A DNA stretch of 64,000 nt, from positions 62,001 through 126,000 of the forward strand of contig JALHOD010000003.1 in assembly GCA_022843165.1 (NCBI GenBank). Direction: 5' to 3'. This stretch comes from Pseudorhodoplanes sp. GTDB lineage: Bacteria > Pseudomonadota > Alphaproteobacteria > Rhizobiales > Xanthobacteraceae. The notes under the pieces are model-generated. The model was given only the letters and a program-made list of their open reading frames with translations, was not told the origin of the DNA and did no database searches. The position numbers and the translations under genes are program-made. This document shows, piece after piece, positions 34,349 to 43,440 of the stretch (position 1 is its first letter; each line of letters starts with the position of its first letter).

Positions 34349-34634
34349 GTCTGGAAATCGGGTGCGGGAAAACGGAGAAACGGACAGGCCTTACCGCCGC
34401 CTGCCTTGCGCCGCAAGCCACACCGGAAACCGCCCCACAGGCGCGATTCAGGGATTTTTAATCACAAAAACAAAATTCTGGCACGCAGCGCCCACAATTC
34501 GGGCTTGGCTTCGTCACGCAAATGTTGCATCGCACCATTATCTGTATGAATGATTCCGGCGGGTGTGCGAGCACGCGCCACGTCTCTGGAGGAGATGGCG
34601 GGAGGTCTTTCGACGCAATGTCAGGAGACCCTCA

Positions 34635-35213
34635 ATGGACGAGTTGCTGACCGATGGCGGGCTGATCCGGAAATTATGGGTCGGCGAAGCCGATAAATAC
34701 CGCGAGCATTTGCTGCGTTTGGACCAGGAGAGCCGCCGCCGGCGCTTTGGCGGCACGGTTTCCGATGATTGCATTCGCAATCACACCGAACATGCGGCCG
34801 GCCTCGACGCCATGCTGCACGGCTTTTTCGTGGACGGCGTCCTGCGCGGCGTTGCTGAATTGCGCTTTCTCGGCCCGCGCTACCTCACCCGTGAGGCGGA
34901 AGCCGCCTTCAGTGTCGAGAGCCCCTGGCAAAGCCATGGCGTCGGTTCCGCATTGCTGGAACGCACCCTGCTCACCGCCCGCAATCGCGGCGTGAAGTTC
35001 CTGCACATGGCCTGCCTCGCCGACAACAAGCGCATGCAGCAACTGGCTCGCAAATTCGACGCCGAATTGTCGTTCGATTTCGGCAATGTGGTCTGCGAGC
35101 TGGAGACCCCGCGGCCGACGCCGATGTCCCTGATGCGCGAAATGGTGAACGACGGCCAGAGCCTGGCGACCGCCATGCTGGATGCGCAATCACACACTCT
35201 TAAGGCCGGCTGA
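34635..35213 (+). CDS. GNAT family N-acetyltransferase
   Basis: A 192-residue acetyl-CoA-dependent acyltransferase of unknown substrate. The acetyl-CoA site is seen as WQSHGVGSALLERTLLTARN (Q-x-x-G-x-G/A type) and is followed by MACLADNKRMQQLARKFDA, usual for GNAT motif A-B. A C-terminal extension (about 160-192) is not part of the fold. ATG 34635 has AGGAG eight bases upstream; the open frame before it is unconserved. The next gene looks like a degenerate paralogue. Confidence 0.85.
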   Translation: MDELLTDGGLIRKLWVGEADKYREHLLRLDQESRRRRFGGTVSDDCIRNHTEHAAGLDAMLHGFFVDGVLRGVAELRFLGPRYLTREAEAAFSVESPWQSHGVGSALLERTLLTARNRGVKFLHMACLADNKRMQQLARKFDAELSFDFGNVVCELETPRPTPMSLMREMVNDGQSLATAMLDAQSHTLKAG

Positions 35214-35274
35214 CGTTAACCGCCCGGTACCTATTGCGGCCTAGCATCGTTTCCGGGACGTTTCGGGGAACGAC

Positions 35275-35688
35275 ATGACCAGCCACACTATCGACATCCA
35301 GGTTCCGGGCCCGGGTCGCATCGAGGACCACCACGCTCATCTGTTGCGGCTGCATTATCTCGACCGCTGCCTGCATTTCTCCAGCGGCAACGACGATCGC
35401 GCCATCGACGCGCATTGTCTCCGCCTGATGTCGGAACGCGCCATTCTGGTCGCGGCCTATGTCGACGGCACGCAGCGCGCGGGCGTTGAAATCATTCCCG
35501 ACCGTAACGCCAAACGCGCACAAGCGGTGGTGACCGCCGAACCCGGCTACCAGTCGCATCCCATCGTGCAGTCGCTGATCTCGCGCGCGGCCGAAGAGGC
35601 CCGCAAGCTGCACTTCAACGAGATCCATTTTCGCGGCGTCGAGGTGATGCCAAGCCAGTCCGACCTTCAGATCGCACGCAGCGCCTGA
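35275..35688 (+). CDS. GNAT-like protein lacking the acetyl-CoA motif
   Basis: A 137-residue protein that aligns by eye with the preceding acetyltransferase: HLLRLHYLDRCLHFS versus HLLRLDQESRRRRFG, AAYVDGTQRAGVEI versus GFFVDGVLRGVAEL, and PGYQSHPIVQSLISRAAEEA versus WQSHGVGSALLERTLLTA. The glycines that hold the CoA pyrophosphate are replaced (QSHPIVQ) and the C-terminal part is missing. It could be a non-catalytic paralogue or an acyl-CoA-independent binder. ATG 35275 is 61 bases after the upstream stop. Its 3' end overlaps convergent thpR by 22 bases. Confidence 0.7.
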   Translation: MTSHTIDIQVPGPGRIEDHHAHLLRLHYLDRCLHFSSGNDDRAIDAHCLRLMSERAILVAAYVDGTQRAGVEIIPDRNAKRAQAVVTAEPGYQSHPIVQSLISRAAEEARKLHFNEIHFRGVEVMPSQSDLQIARSA

Positions 35689-36224
35689 TGTCCGTCGAGG
35701 GCAAAGGCCTCCTCGATCACATAAGGCCCGCCGCCGCTCGAGGCACGCGAAGAAAACAAGACAAACCGCTCCACATGCACCGCTAACGGCTGGAAATAGC
35801 CGCGTCCGGCGAGATAATCCGCCACCTGCCGGCTTGACGTATCGCGCAGCCGCGCCAGCGTGACATGCGGGGTATATTTTCGCGTTTCCGGCTCCAACCC
35901 CACCCGCCGCATCAAACGTTCGTGTTCGGCCTGCAATTCCAGGAGCGACGGTGACGGTGCCACGGTCGCGACCAGCGCACGCGGCCGGTTGCCGCCGAAT
36001 GACGACAGGCCATTCAGCCTGAAATCGAACGGCTTGCGACTCACGCGACCGAGCAGAGAAACGATCTCGCGCGCGACAACGAAATCGACATCGCCGATGA
36101 AGCGCAGTGTCAGATGATAATTTTTGGGATCAATCCAGCGCGCGCCTTGCAAGCCGCCGCGCTGGAACGACAGGGTTTGCCCGACCTGATCGGGAATCTC
36201 GAGCCCGGTGAAGATACGTGGCAT
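35667..36224 (-). CDS. thpR: RNA 2',3'-cyclic phosphodiesterase
   Basis: 2H-phosphoesterase (LigT-like) that opens 2',3'-cyclic phosphates on RNA ends. 185 residues starting MPRIFTGLEIPDQV. The two HxTx motifs are present: HLTL (about 37) and HVTLARL (about 119). Length is standard. The gene converges with the GNAT-like gene and overlaps its last 22 bases. Confidence 0.93.
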   Translation of the reverse strand: MPRIFTGLEIPDQVGQTLSFQRGGLQGARWIDPKNYHLTLRFIGDVDFVVAREIVSLLGRVSRKPFDFRLNGLSSFGGNRPRALVATVAPSPSLLELQAEHERLMRRVGLEPETRKYTPHVTLARLRDTSSRQVADYLAGRGYFQPLAVHVERFVLFSSRASSGGGPYVIEEAFALDGHQALRAI

Positions 36225-36303
36225 CGAGACACCTCCCGAAAGAGCTCAACCGCGCAACAGCACGGCACTGACTGAAGAAGATTCGGCCCACACACGCAAG
36301 AGG

Positions 36304-36960
36304 CTAGCTGCCTTTCTTCGTCTTGACGCGGGCAATCAATTCCTCGGCCTTCGGTAATATGCCTGTCACAATTCCAATAACCCCGTCGGCGTTGGGATGC
36401 ACGCCGTCGCGCAACGCAAATTTTGCCTGCGCCGCGATGCCGTCCAGAAAGAATGGATAGAACACGACATCGTATTTGGCGGCGAGATCGGAGAATAATT
36501 TTTCGAATGCCTGCCCATATTCAGCACCGAGATTGGGCGCCGCCCGCATTCCAGTGAACAGGATTTCGATTCCGCGCTGCTTAAGCCGGCCAAGCAGCGT
36601 ATCAAGCGCGGCGCGGGTGACTTTCGGATCGACGCCGCGCAGCATGTCGTTGGCGCCGAGCTCGACGATCACTGCATCGGTGCCATCGGGCACCGACCAG
36701 TCGAGCCGGGCCAATCCGCCCGACGCGGTGTCGCCCGACACCCCCGCATTCACGATCTCGACGGCATGGCCCTTCGCGGCCAGAGCCTGCTGCAACCGGG
36801 CGGGAAAAGCCTCGGTCGCCGACAGGCCATAGCCTGCGGTCAGCGAATCCCCGAAGGCCACGATCTTGACCGGCCGGTCGGCGGCGGCCGGCAGGGACAG
36901 AGCCAAAAAGGCGGCCAAGGCCATCGCACCGATGGCGGTCGCTTGAGGTCTATGGATCAT
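36304..36960 (-). CDS. tesA: Periplasmic arylesterase / lysophospholipase-like SGNH hydrolase
   Basis: TesA-type esterase exported to the periplasm. 218 residues from ATG 36960: signal peptide MIHRPQATAIGAMALAAFLA ending near LPAAA, block I GDSLTAGYG (nucleophile Ser), block II GVSGDTASGGLARL, block III GAND, and block V DGVHPN with the Asp and His of the triad. An upstream start at 37041 would overlap the ABC gene and hide the signal peptide. Divergent from an ABC transporter of the YbbAP type, an arrangement shared with E. coli tesA-ybbA-ybbP. Confidence 0.93.
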   Translation of the reverse strand: MIHRPQATAIGAMALAAFLALSLPAAADRPVKIVAFGDSLTAGYGLSATEAFPARLQQALAAKGHAVEIVNAGVSGDTASGGLARLDWSVPDGTDAVIVELGANDMLRGVDPKVTRAALDTLLGRLKQRGIEILFTGMRAAPNLGAEYGQAFEKLFSDLAAKYDVVFYPFFLDGIAAQAKFALRDGVHPNADGVIGIVTGILPKAEELIARVKTKKGS

Positions 36961-37050
36961 GGCAAGAATCTTCCCATATGAGCGGGCCGGGCGAGGCTCT
37001 TTTTGATCACAATCGTCGGCCACCACAGCGGCCCCAAACATAGCGATACC

Positions 37051-37764
37051 ATGTCAAAACCCTCTTCTTCCCAGCCGGCCGTTTCCCTCTCAAACGTCAA
37101 TCTTTCGCTCGGCCGGGGTGCCGCCCGCGTCCATATCCTCAAGGATATCGCGCTGAATATAGGGCGGGGCGAAGCGATCGGAATGGTCGGACCCTCGGGC
37201 TCGGGCAAATCGACGCTATTAATGGTCATGGCCGGCCTGGAACGCGCCGACACCGGCACTATCGTGGTCGCCGGACAGGACCTGACCCGTCTCGACGAGG
37301 ATGCCCTGGCCCGTTTTCGCGGCGGCAATATCGGGATCGTGTTCCAGTCTTTTCATCTCATCCCAACCATGACCGCCATCGAGAATGTCGCGGTGCCGCT
37401 GGAGCTGGCCGGTGCCGCCGACGCCTATACCCGAGCCGAAAACGAGCTTGCGACGGTGGGCCTAAAGGACCGTTTGCAGCACTATCCTGCGCAACTGTCG
37501 GGCGGCGAGCAGCAGCGCGTGGCGCTGGCCCGCGCGCTGGCGCCAAGTCCGTCCATTCTTGTCGCCGACGAGCCAACCGGAAATCTCGACGAAACCACCG
37601 GCAAGCAGGTGATCGAATTGCTGTTCGAAGGCCATCGCACGCGCGGCACGACGCTTGTTCTTGTCACGCATGATCCCGGTCTTGCCGCGCGCTGCGACCG
37701 CGTCGTGCGCCTGCGCTCGGGACGCATCGACGATACACCGTTGCGCGAGGTCGCACGCGCATGA
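37051..37764 (+). CDS. ABC transporter ATP-binding protein (YbbA type)
   Basis: ATPase subunit of a MacB/LolD-class transporter. 237 residues: Walker A GPSGSGKSTLLMVMAGL, Q-loop VFQSFHLIPTMTA, signature LSGGEQQRVALARAL, Walker B ILVADEPTGNLD and the H-loop VTHDPGLAARC. Start chosen at ATG 37051; TTG 37003 would add unconserved residues that overlap the tesA promoter region. The stop overlaps the permease start by 4 bases. Confidence 0.93.
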   Translation: MSKPSSSQPAVSLSNVNLSLGRGAARVHILKDIALNIGRGEAIGMVGPSGSGKSTLLMVMAGLERADTGTIVVAGQDLTRLDEDALARFRGGNIGIVFQSFHLIPTMTAIENVAVPLELAGAADAYTRAENELATVGLKDRLQHYPAQLSGGEQQRVALARALAPSPSILVADEPTGNLDETTGKQVIELLFEGHRTRGTTLVLVTHDPGLAARCDRVVRLRSGRIDDTPLREVARA

Positions 37765-40334
37765 GAGTGGCTGCGTCATCACAGTCCTCGCATGCGTCAC
37801 GCTTGCTGCCGCTGCGTTTCGCCCTGCGTGAACTGCGTGGCGGCCTGCGCGGTTTCTACGTCTTCATTGCCTGCATCGCGCTTGGCGTGATGGCGATTGC
37901 CGGCGTCGGGTCGTTTTCGGAAAGCCTCACCGGCGGCCTGGTCCGCGAGGGACGCGTCATTCTCGGCGGCGATGTTGCATTCTCGTTGATCCAGCGGGAA
38001 GCCGGCGCCGAGGAGTTGTCGTTTCTCAGAAATGGCGGCGCCGTGTCGGCGGCCGCGACCATGCGCGCCATGGCGCGCGCACCGGACGATCGCAGCGCGC
38101 TGGTGGAAATCAAGGCAGTCGACGGCGCATATCCGCTTTACGGCAAGGTGACGCTGGAGCCAGACATTCCGCTCGGTGACGCGCTGGCCGAACGCAACGG
38201 CGCGTTCGGTGCTGCTGCCGACGCGGCCTTGCTGGTGCGTCTCGATCTGAAGCCGGGCGAACAGATCACCGTCGGCGCGGCGCGCATCGAGATCCGCGCC
38301 GCGATCCGCACCGAACCGGACAAGCTCGCCGGTGGCATCGGTTTTGGCCCGCGGCTGCTGATGAGCGAGTCTGCCTTGCGCGCCACCGGGCTGGTGCAGC
38401 CGGGAAGCCTCGTGCGCTGGCATTATCGCGTGCGACTGCCCGGCAACGACACCGCCGACCGCGCCGCCGATGTGCTGGTAAAAGCCGCAGAGGCTCGGCT
38501 GCCGGATGCCGGCTGGGAAGTCCGCACGCGCAACAATGCATCGCCCCAACTGGAACGCAATGTCGAGCGCTTCACGCAATTTCTCACGCTTGTCGGCCTG
38601 ACGGCGCTTCTGGTTGGCGGTGTTGGCGTCGCCAACGCGGTGAAGGGCCATCTCGACCGCAAGCGTGACAGCATCGCGGCCATAAAGGCGCTGGGCGCAA
38701 CGGGAGGGCGGATTTTCTCGATTTATTTGACGCAGGTGCTTCTTCTGTCGGCGGCGGGGTCAATTATTGGACTGGCGCTAGGTGCCGCCCTGCCCTTCGT
38801 CGTTGCGCGCGCCTTCGGCGGCATCCTGCCGCTGCCGATCGAACCGGCTTTGCAGATCCCCGAACTGGCGCTCGCGTTGCTGTATGGCCTCGTGACCGCA
38901 CTGGCCTTCGCGCTGTGGCCGCTCGGCCGCGCGCATGACATTCCTGTCTCAGCGCTGTTCCGCGACGAGGTCGCATCCGACAGTCGCTGGCCGCGCAAGA
39001 TCTATGTGGTCGGCACGGCCGCCGTCGCCGTTCTGCTCGCCGCGCTGGCAATATTCCTTGCCTATGATCGCCGCATCGCCGCGATTTTCGTGGCGTCGGC
39101 GGCCGCGACATTCCTTGCGCTGCGCCTGATCGCGGCGCTGATCATGTGGATCGCCAGCCGGCTGCCGCGTTCGCGCATCACCGTATTGCGGCTGGCCATC
39201 GCCAATATCCACCGGCCGGGCGCCCTCACCGCGACCATCGTCCTGTCGCTCGGACTTGGCGTGTCATTGCTTGTGACCGTGATCCAGATCGACGGCAATC
39301 TGCGCCGCCAGTTCGAGCAGGCGCTGCCCGACAAGGCGCCGGCCTTTTATTTCGTCGATATCCAGTCCGCGGATGCCGAACGCTTCGACAACTTCATCAA
39401 GACGCGCACGCCCGACGCGACACTCGAACGCGTGCCGATGCTGCGCGGGCGTATCGTCGCTGCCAATAGCGTGAAGGCCGAAGATCTGAGACCGCTGCCG
39501 AACGCCGCGTGGGTCCTGCAGAGCGATCGCGGCATCACCTATACCGGCGACATTCCGGCCGGATCACGCGTGGTGGAAGGCACATGGTGGGGCAAGGATT
39601 ACGATGGGCCGCCGCTCCTGTCGTTCGAAAAGAAGATCGCAGACGGACTCAGTCTGAAGATCGGGGATCCGGTCACTGTCAATGTGCTGGGCCGCAACAT
39701 CACCGCCACCATCGCCAATCTGCGCGTCGTCGACTGGCAAAATCTCGGTATCAATTTCGTACTGGTCTATTCGCCGAATGCATTTCGCGGCGCGCCGCAT
39801 ACGCACATTGCCACCCTGACCTATCCACGCGCATCGACCTTGCAGGAGGAAACCGCTCTTCTGAAGGAGATGGCCGCGGCGTTTCCCGCCGTCACCACGG
39901 TTCGCGTCAAGGACGCGCTGGATGCCGTCGGTGCAGTGGTTTCGAATCTCATTTTAGCGATTCGCGGTGCAAGCGTGGTGACCCTGCTGGCGGCCGCCCT
40001 GGTTCTGGCCGGGGCGCTGGCGGCCAGCCACCACAGCCGGGTCTATGACGCCGTTATCCTGAAGACGCTGGGCGCGACGCGGGCGCGGTTGATCGCAGCC
40101 TACGCCCTAGAATACACCCTGCTGGGCAGCGCGACGGCGCTGGTCGGCGTGGCGGCCGGCTCGCTGGCGGCGTGGATGGTCGTCGCCCGGGTGATGAATT
40201 TGACCTATGTCTGGCTCCCGCTACCGGCTTTGACGGCCGCCGCCGGCGCATTAACGATCACAATCGTGTTCGGCCTGATCGGCACCTTCGGCGCGCTCGG
40301 GCAGAAGCCCGCTCCGGTACTGAGAAACCTGTAG
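37761..40334 (+). CDS. ABC transporter permease with two FtsX domains (YbbP type)
   Basis: An 857-residue permease with ten or so membrane helices in two FtsX-like modules (about 270-400 and 720-850) around a large periplasmic region and a central helix pair. Marked segments: LRFALRELRGGLRGFYVFIA, DRKRDSIAAIKALGATGGRI, LRLAIANIHRPGALTATIVL and YDAVILKTLGATRARLIAAY. Members of this class do not import; they extract lipoproteins or lipids or act mechanically, and the substrate here is unknown. The link with tesA suggests work on an acylated envelope compound. Confidence 0.9.
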   Translation: MRVAASSQSSHASRLLPLRFALRELRGGLRGFYVFIACIALGVMAIAGVGSFSESLTGGLVREGRVILGGDVAFSLIQREAGAEELSFLRNGGAVSAAATMRAMARAPDDRSALVEIKAVDGAYPLYGKVTLEPDIPLGDALAERNGAFGAAADAALLVRLDLKPGEQITVGAARIEIRAAIRTEPDKLAGGIGFGPRLLMSESALRATGLVQPGSLVRWHYRVRLPGNDTADRAADVLVKAAEARLPDAGWEVRTRNNASPQLERNVERFTQFLTLVGLTALLVGGVGVANAVKGHLDRKRDSIAAIKALGATGGRIFSIYLTQVLLLSAAGSIIGLALGAALPFVVARAFGGILPLPIEPALQIPELALALLYGLVTALAFALWPLGRAHDIPVSALFRDEVASDSRWPRKIYVVGTAAVAVLLAALAIFLAYDRRIAAIFVASAAATFLALRLIAALIMWIASRLPRSRITVLRLAIANIHRPGALTATIVLSLGLGVSLLVTVIQIDGNLRRQFEQALPDKAPAFYFVDIQSADAERFDNFIKTRTPDATLERVPMLRGRIVAANSVKAEDLRPLPNAAWVLQSDRGITYTGDIPAGSRVVEGTWWGKDYDGPPLLSFEKKIADGLSLKIGDPVTVNVLGRNITATIANLRVVDWQNLGINFVLVYSPNAFRGAPHTHIATLTYPRASTLQEETALLKEMAAAFPAVTTVRVKDALDAVGAVVSNLILAIRGASVVTLLAAALVLAGALAASHHSRVYDAVILKTLGATRARLIAAYALEYTLLGSATALVGVAAGSLAAWMVVARVMNLTYVWLPLPALTAAAGALTITIVFGLIGTFGALGQKPAPVLRNL

Positions 40335-40489
40335 AATTGCGGCATTCAGCCGCGTGTGCGGTGCGAAACTGCGACCTTCAGGACGGATTATTTTGCCGCA
40401 ATCTGGTGTAACGTTATTTGAGTTTTCGCGGATGCGGAGTGCGTCCGGGAAAGTTTGGGCGACAACAATTCAGAAATGGGAGTTCGGCA

Positions 40490-41314
40490 ATGTCGGACTT
40501 GAATCGTGATGCGATGGCCAATCGTTATGGCCAGGCAACCAGCGGCACCAGTGCAGCCGTCACCGATCAGGGCCTGCGGGCCTATATGCTTCATATCTAT
40601 AATTACATGGTGCTCGGGCTTGCCATTACCGGCTTCGCTGCGCTCGGCATCTACATGCTGTCCATGACCGGAGATGTTGCCGCGGCGGCGAAAGTCCTCC
40701 GCAACGGAGTCGAGGTGCCCGCGCAGCTTCGCGGTAGCGTATTCCTGACGCCGCTTGGCTATGCGCTGTTCGTCAGCCCGCTGAAATGGGCGATCATCCT
40801 GGCGCCGCTGGCCATGGTGTTCGTGCTCAGCTTCGGCATCCAGCGGCTACGGCCGCCGGTGGCGCAATTGCTGTTCTGGGTATTTTCGGCGCTGATCGGC
40901 ATTTCGCTTGCCTCGATCTTCATGGTCTATACCCAGACTTCGATCGTGCGCGTGTTCTTCATCACCGCCGCCTCGTTCGGGGCACTCAGCCTGTGGGGCT
41001 ACACCACCCAGCGCGATCTCACCGGCATGGGCTCCTTCCTGATCATGGGCCTGTTCGGGGTGATCATTGCCATGCTGGTAAACTTGTTCCTGCAGAGTTC
41101 GGCGCTGCAATTCATCGTCTCGGTGGTGGGCGTTCTGGTGTTTGCCGGCCTGACCGCATGGGACACCCAGCGCCTGAAGAACGAGTATGTTTATGGGGCC
41201 TTGGAGGGCGAGGACGCCCAGCGCTCCGCCATTATGGGCGCGCTATCGCTGTATCTGAACTTCATTAACCTGTTCACGCTGCTTCTGCAGTTGCTGGGGC
41301 AGCGCGAGGAATAG
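40490..41314 (+). CDS. Bax inhibitor-1 / YccA family membrane protein, copy 1
   Basis: A 274-residue protein with seven membrane segments of the BI-1 (TMBIM) family; bacterial members act as pH-sensitive calcium leak channels or protease-interacting proteins. Family signature FGALSLWGYTTQRDLTGMGS and the C-terminal pair of conserved aspartates around GLTAWDTQRLK. An insert after helix 2 (AKVLRNGVEVPAQLRGSVF) is absent from the second copy. ATG 40490 follows GGGAG. A clear terminator follows, so each copy is its own unit. Confidence 0.9.
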   Translation: MSDLNRDAMANRYGQATSGTSAAVTDQGLRAYMLHIYNYMVLGLAITGFAALGIYMLSMTGDVAAAAKVLRNGVEVPAQLRGSVFLTPLGYALFVSPLKWAIILAPLAMVFVLSFGIQRLRPPVAQLLFWVFSALIGISLASIFMVYTQTSIVRVFFITAASFGALSLWGYTTQRDLTGMGSFLIMGLFGVIIAMLVNLFLQSSALQFIVSVVGVLVFAGLTAWDTQRLKNEYVYGALEGEDAQRSAIMGALSLYLNFINLFTLLLQLLGQREE

Positions 41315-41340
41315 TCCAAACGGGCGGTATCGACTTCGAA

Positions 41341-41370
41341 AAGCCCCGGTTCGTCCGGGGCTTTTTGTTT
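41341..41370 (+). terminator. Intrinsic terminator after first BI-1 gene
   Basis: Stem AAGCCCCGG / CCGGGGCTT with loop TTCGT, followed by TTTTTGTTT. It lies 27 bases after the stop. Confidence 0.92.
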
Positions 41371-41518
41371 TGGATGAAAGGGGTTAACGCCTGGCCGGCC
41401 GACCACGGACCGCTGGAAAATCGCAGACTCCATCCCTACATTTGTATTATCTCGGTCACCGGCAGGAGCTGGTGGCCAACCTGGCCCGGCAGTGTCCGGG
41501 CATTGAAAGGGAAATTTG

Positions 41519-42280
41519 ATGTCTGACTTTGACCGGAATGTCGCAGCCTCCCGCGGCGGCTATGCCGACCGCGCCGCCGCCATCGACGCCGGCCTGCGCG
41601 CACACATGATCCGCGTCTATAACTACATGGCTGCGGCGGTGGCGCTTACCGGTGTTGTGGCCTTCCTGACCTTCCAGCTGTCGGCGGTCACCAACGAAGC
41701 CGGCGCGATCGTTGCGCTGACGCCGCTCGGCCAGGCGCTTTTCGGAAGCTGGCTGATGTGGGTGCTAATGCTGGCACCGCTGGCGCTGGTGTTTTTCATC
41801 AGCTTCCGCATCAATACGCTTGAGGCCGGCACCGCGCGGCTGCTGTTCTTCGTCTATGCCGCCCTGCTCGGTCTCTCGCTGACCACGATCTTCCTCGCTT
41901 TCACGGCGACCTCGATCACGCGCGTGTTCTTCGTCTCGGCGGCGGCGTTCGGTGCATTGAGCCTGTATGGCTACACCACCCAGCGCAACCTCTCGGCGAT
42001 GGGCTCGTTCCTGATCATGGGCCTGATCGGCGTGATCGTCGCCAGCCTGGTGAACATCTTCCTGAAATCGAGCGGCCTCGACTGGATCATTTCGGTTGTA
42101 GGCGTTCTGGTCTTCGCCGGTCTCACCGCATGGGACACGCAGAAGATCAAGGAGATCTACAGCGCCTCCGACGATGGCACCGTGACCGGCCGCAAGGCGG
42201 TGATGGGTGCGCTGTCGCTCTATCTCGACTTCATCAACCTGTTCCTGATGCTGCTGCGGATCTTCGGCGACCGCCGCTAA
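41519..42280 (+). CDS. Bax inhibitor-1 / YccA family membrane protein, copy 2
   Basis: A 253-residue paralogue of the preceding gene, about half identical by eye in the helical core: FGALSLYGYTTQRNLSAMGS, GLIGVIVASLVNIFLKSSGL, FAGLTAWDTQKIKEIYSASD. The N-terminus RAAAIDAGLRAHMIRVYNYM matches TDQGLRAYMLHIYNYM of copy 1. ATG 41519 is preceded by AAAGGGAAA; a TTG three bases upstream is less likely. Spacer of 204 bases and separate terminators suggest independent expression. Confidence 0.9.
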   Translation: MSDFDRNVAASRGGYADRAAAIDAGLRAHMIRVYNYMAAAVALTGVVAFLTFQLSAVTNEAGAIVALTPLGQALFGSWLMWVLMLAPLALVFFISFRINTLEAGTARLLFFVYAALLGLSLTTIFLAFTATSITRVFFVSAAAFGALSLYGYTTQRNLSAMGSFLIMGLIGVIVASLVNIFLKSSGLDWIISVVGVLVFAGLTAWDTQKIKEIYSASDDGTVTGRKAVMGALSLYLDFINLFLMLLRIFGDRR

Positions 42281-42307
42281 AGGACAGAACAGGATTGTGA
42301 GTTATCA

Positions 42308-42339
42308 ACGCCCCGGACCGTTCCGGGGCGTTTTCTTTT
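42308..42339 (+). terminator. Intrinsic terminator after second BI-1 gene
   Basis: Perfect stem ACGCCCCGGA / TCCGGGGCGT with loop CCGT (42308-42331) followed by TTTTCTTTT. It lies 27 bases after the stop, the same spacing as after copy 1. Confidence 0.92.
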
Positions 42340-42375
42340 GCTAGACTGTTTACTCTTGCCGCATGTGACGTTCCC

Positions 42376-42897
42376 ATGCCGATCCAGATACGTTCCGCCG
42401 CTCCAGCCGATATCCCCGTCATTACTGCAATTTACGCGCATGCCGTGCGACACGGCACCGCGTCGTTTGAAATCGACCCACCCGACGAACAAGAGATGGC
42501 GCACCGCCGGAAAGCTCTTCTCGATGGCGGATTTCCTTACATCGTCGCGCTGAATGGCAGCGAGATCGCAGGCTATGCCTATGCCGGTCCTTACCGGACG
42601 CGACCGGCGTATCGCTGGAGCGTGGAAGACAGCGTTTATGTGCATCCGGAGGCCCACCGGCGCGGCGTGGGCCGCGCCTTGCTGGAGCATCTGATTCTTG
42701 AGTCGGAAACGCGCGGCTTCCGGCAAATGATCGCGGTGATTGGCGATTCCGCGCAAACCTCGTCCATAGAACTACATCGTGCAGCCGGCTTTCGTCTGAT
42801 CGGCACGATCCAAAATGTCGGCTACAAATTCGATCGCTGGCTGGACTCGGTCTTGATGCAGCGCGACCTGGGACCCGGCGCGACAACCAAGCCCTGA
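42376..42897 (+). CDS. GNAT N-acetyltransferase, phosphinothricin/methionine-sulfone type
   Basis: A 173-residue acetyltransferase of the PAT/MnaT (YncA) group, whose members acetylate phosphinothricin, methionine sulfone and similar amino acids. Recognisable by ITAIYAHAVRHGTASFE, AGYAYAGPYRTRPAYRWSVE, VYVHPEAHRRGVGRALLEHL (acetyl-CoA loop RRGVGRAL) and LHRAAGFRLIGTIQNVGYKF. The natural substrate cannot be read from sequence. It ends 1 base before the convergent DUF2794 gene. Confidence 0.9.
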   Translation: MPIQIRSAAPADIPVITAIYAHAVRHGTASFEIDPPDEQEMAHRRKALLDGGFPYIVALNGSEIAGYAYAGPYRTRPAYRWSVEDSVYVHPEAHRRGVGRALLEHLILESETRGFRQMIAVIGDSAQTSSIELHRAAGFRLIGTIQNVGYKFDRWLDSVLMQRDLGPGATTKP

Positions 42898-42898
42898 C

Positions 42899-43279
42899 CT
42901 ATCCCGCAACCACGCTCAGGGATCTGTCGAGCACACGCAGCACGCGGTCGAGTTCGGGGCCGCGCCGCATGATCAATCCAGTCGCAGACACGACGCTGTA
43001 GGCGCCCTGCTTGCGGGCAAGCTTCGGATTTTTCTCGATCCGGTAAATGGGGACTTCGGACGAGCGCCGGAACACGGAAAATACGGCGCGATCTTTCAGA
43101 AAATCGATGGCGTAGTCCCGCCATTCTCCGGCAGCCACCATGCGCCCATAGAGACGAAGAATGCGATCTAGCTCCAGCCTGTTGAAAGTCACCTGGTTTC
43201 CGGGGGCGATGGACCAGAGTCCTGAACTTTCGCCCCCGCGAAACTCGCTGGGATCAGTTTCGCCGGGCGTAAAGCTCAT
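42899..43279 (-). CDS. DUF2794 family protein
   Basis: A 126-residue soluble protein of DUF2794, a family found almost only in alphaproteobacteria and of unknown function. The conserved core runs from VTFNRLELDRILRLYGRMVA through GEWRDYAIDFLKDRAVFSVF and IYRIEKNPKLARKQGAYSVV. Start MSFTPGETDPSE at 43279. It is transcribed away from the small-RNA candidate at 43441. Confidence 0.9.
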   Translation of the reverse strand: MSFTPGETDPSEFRGGESSGLWSIAPGNQVTFNRLELDRILRLYGRMVAAGEWRDYAIDFLKDRAVFSVFRRSSEVPIYRIEKNPKLARKQGAYSVVSATGLIMRRGPELDRVLRVLDRSLSVVAG

Positions 43280-43440
43280 GCGGCGCCTCCGTTTGCTTAC
43301 ATTGACATGATCGCGCCGACTGCACCTGATCGCAAGTGCGCCTATTCTCGCTGTTGTAGAAAGTTGAAAAATTCAACGAAATCAGACGCGCGGCGAGACG
43401 TCGCAATTCACGCCTTCGTTAGGTGAACCATAATAACGCC

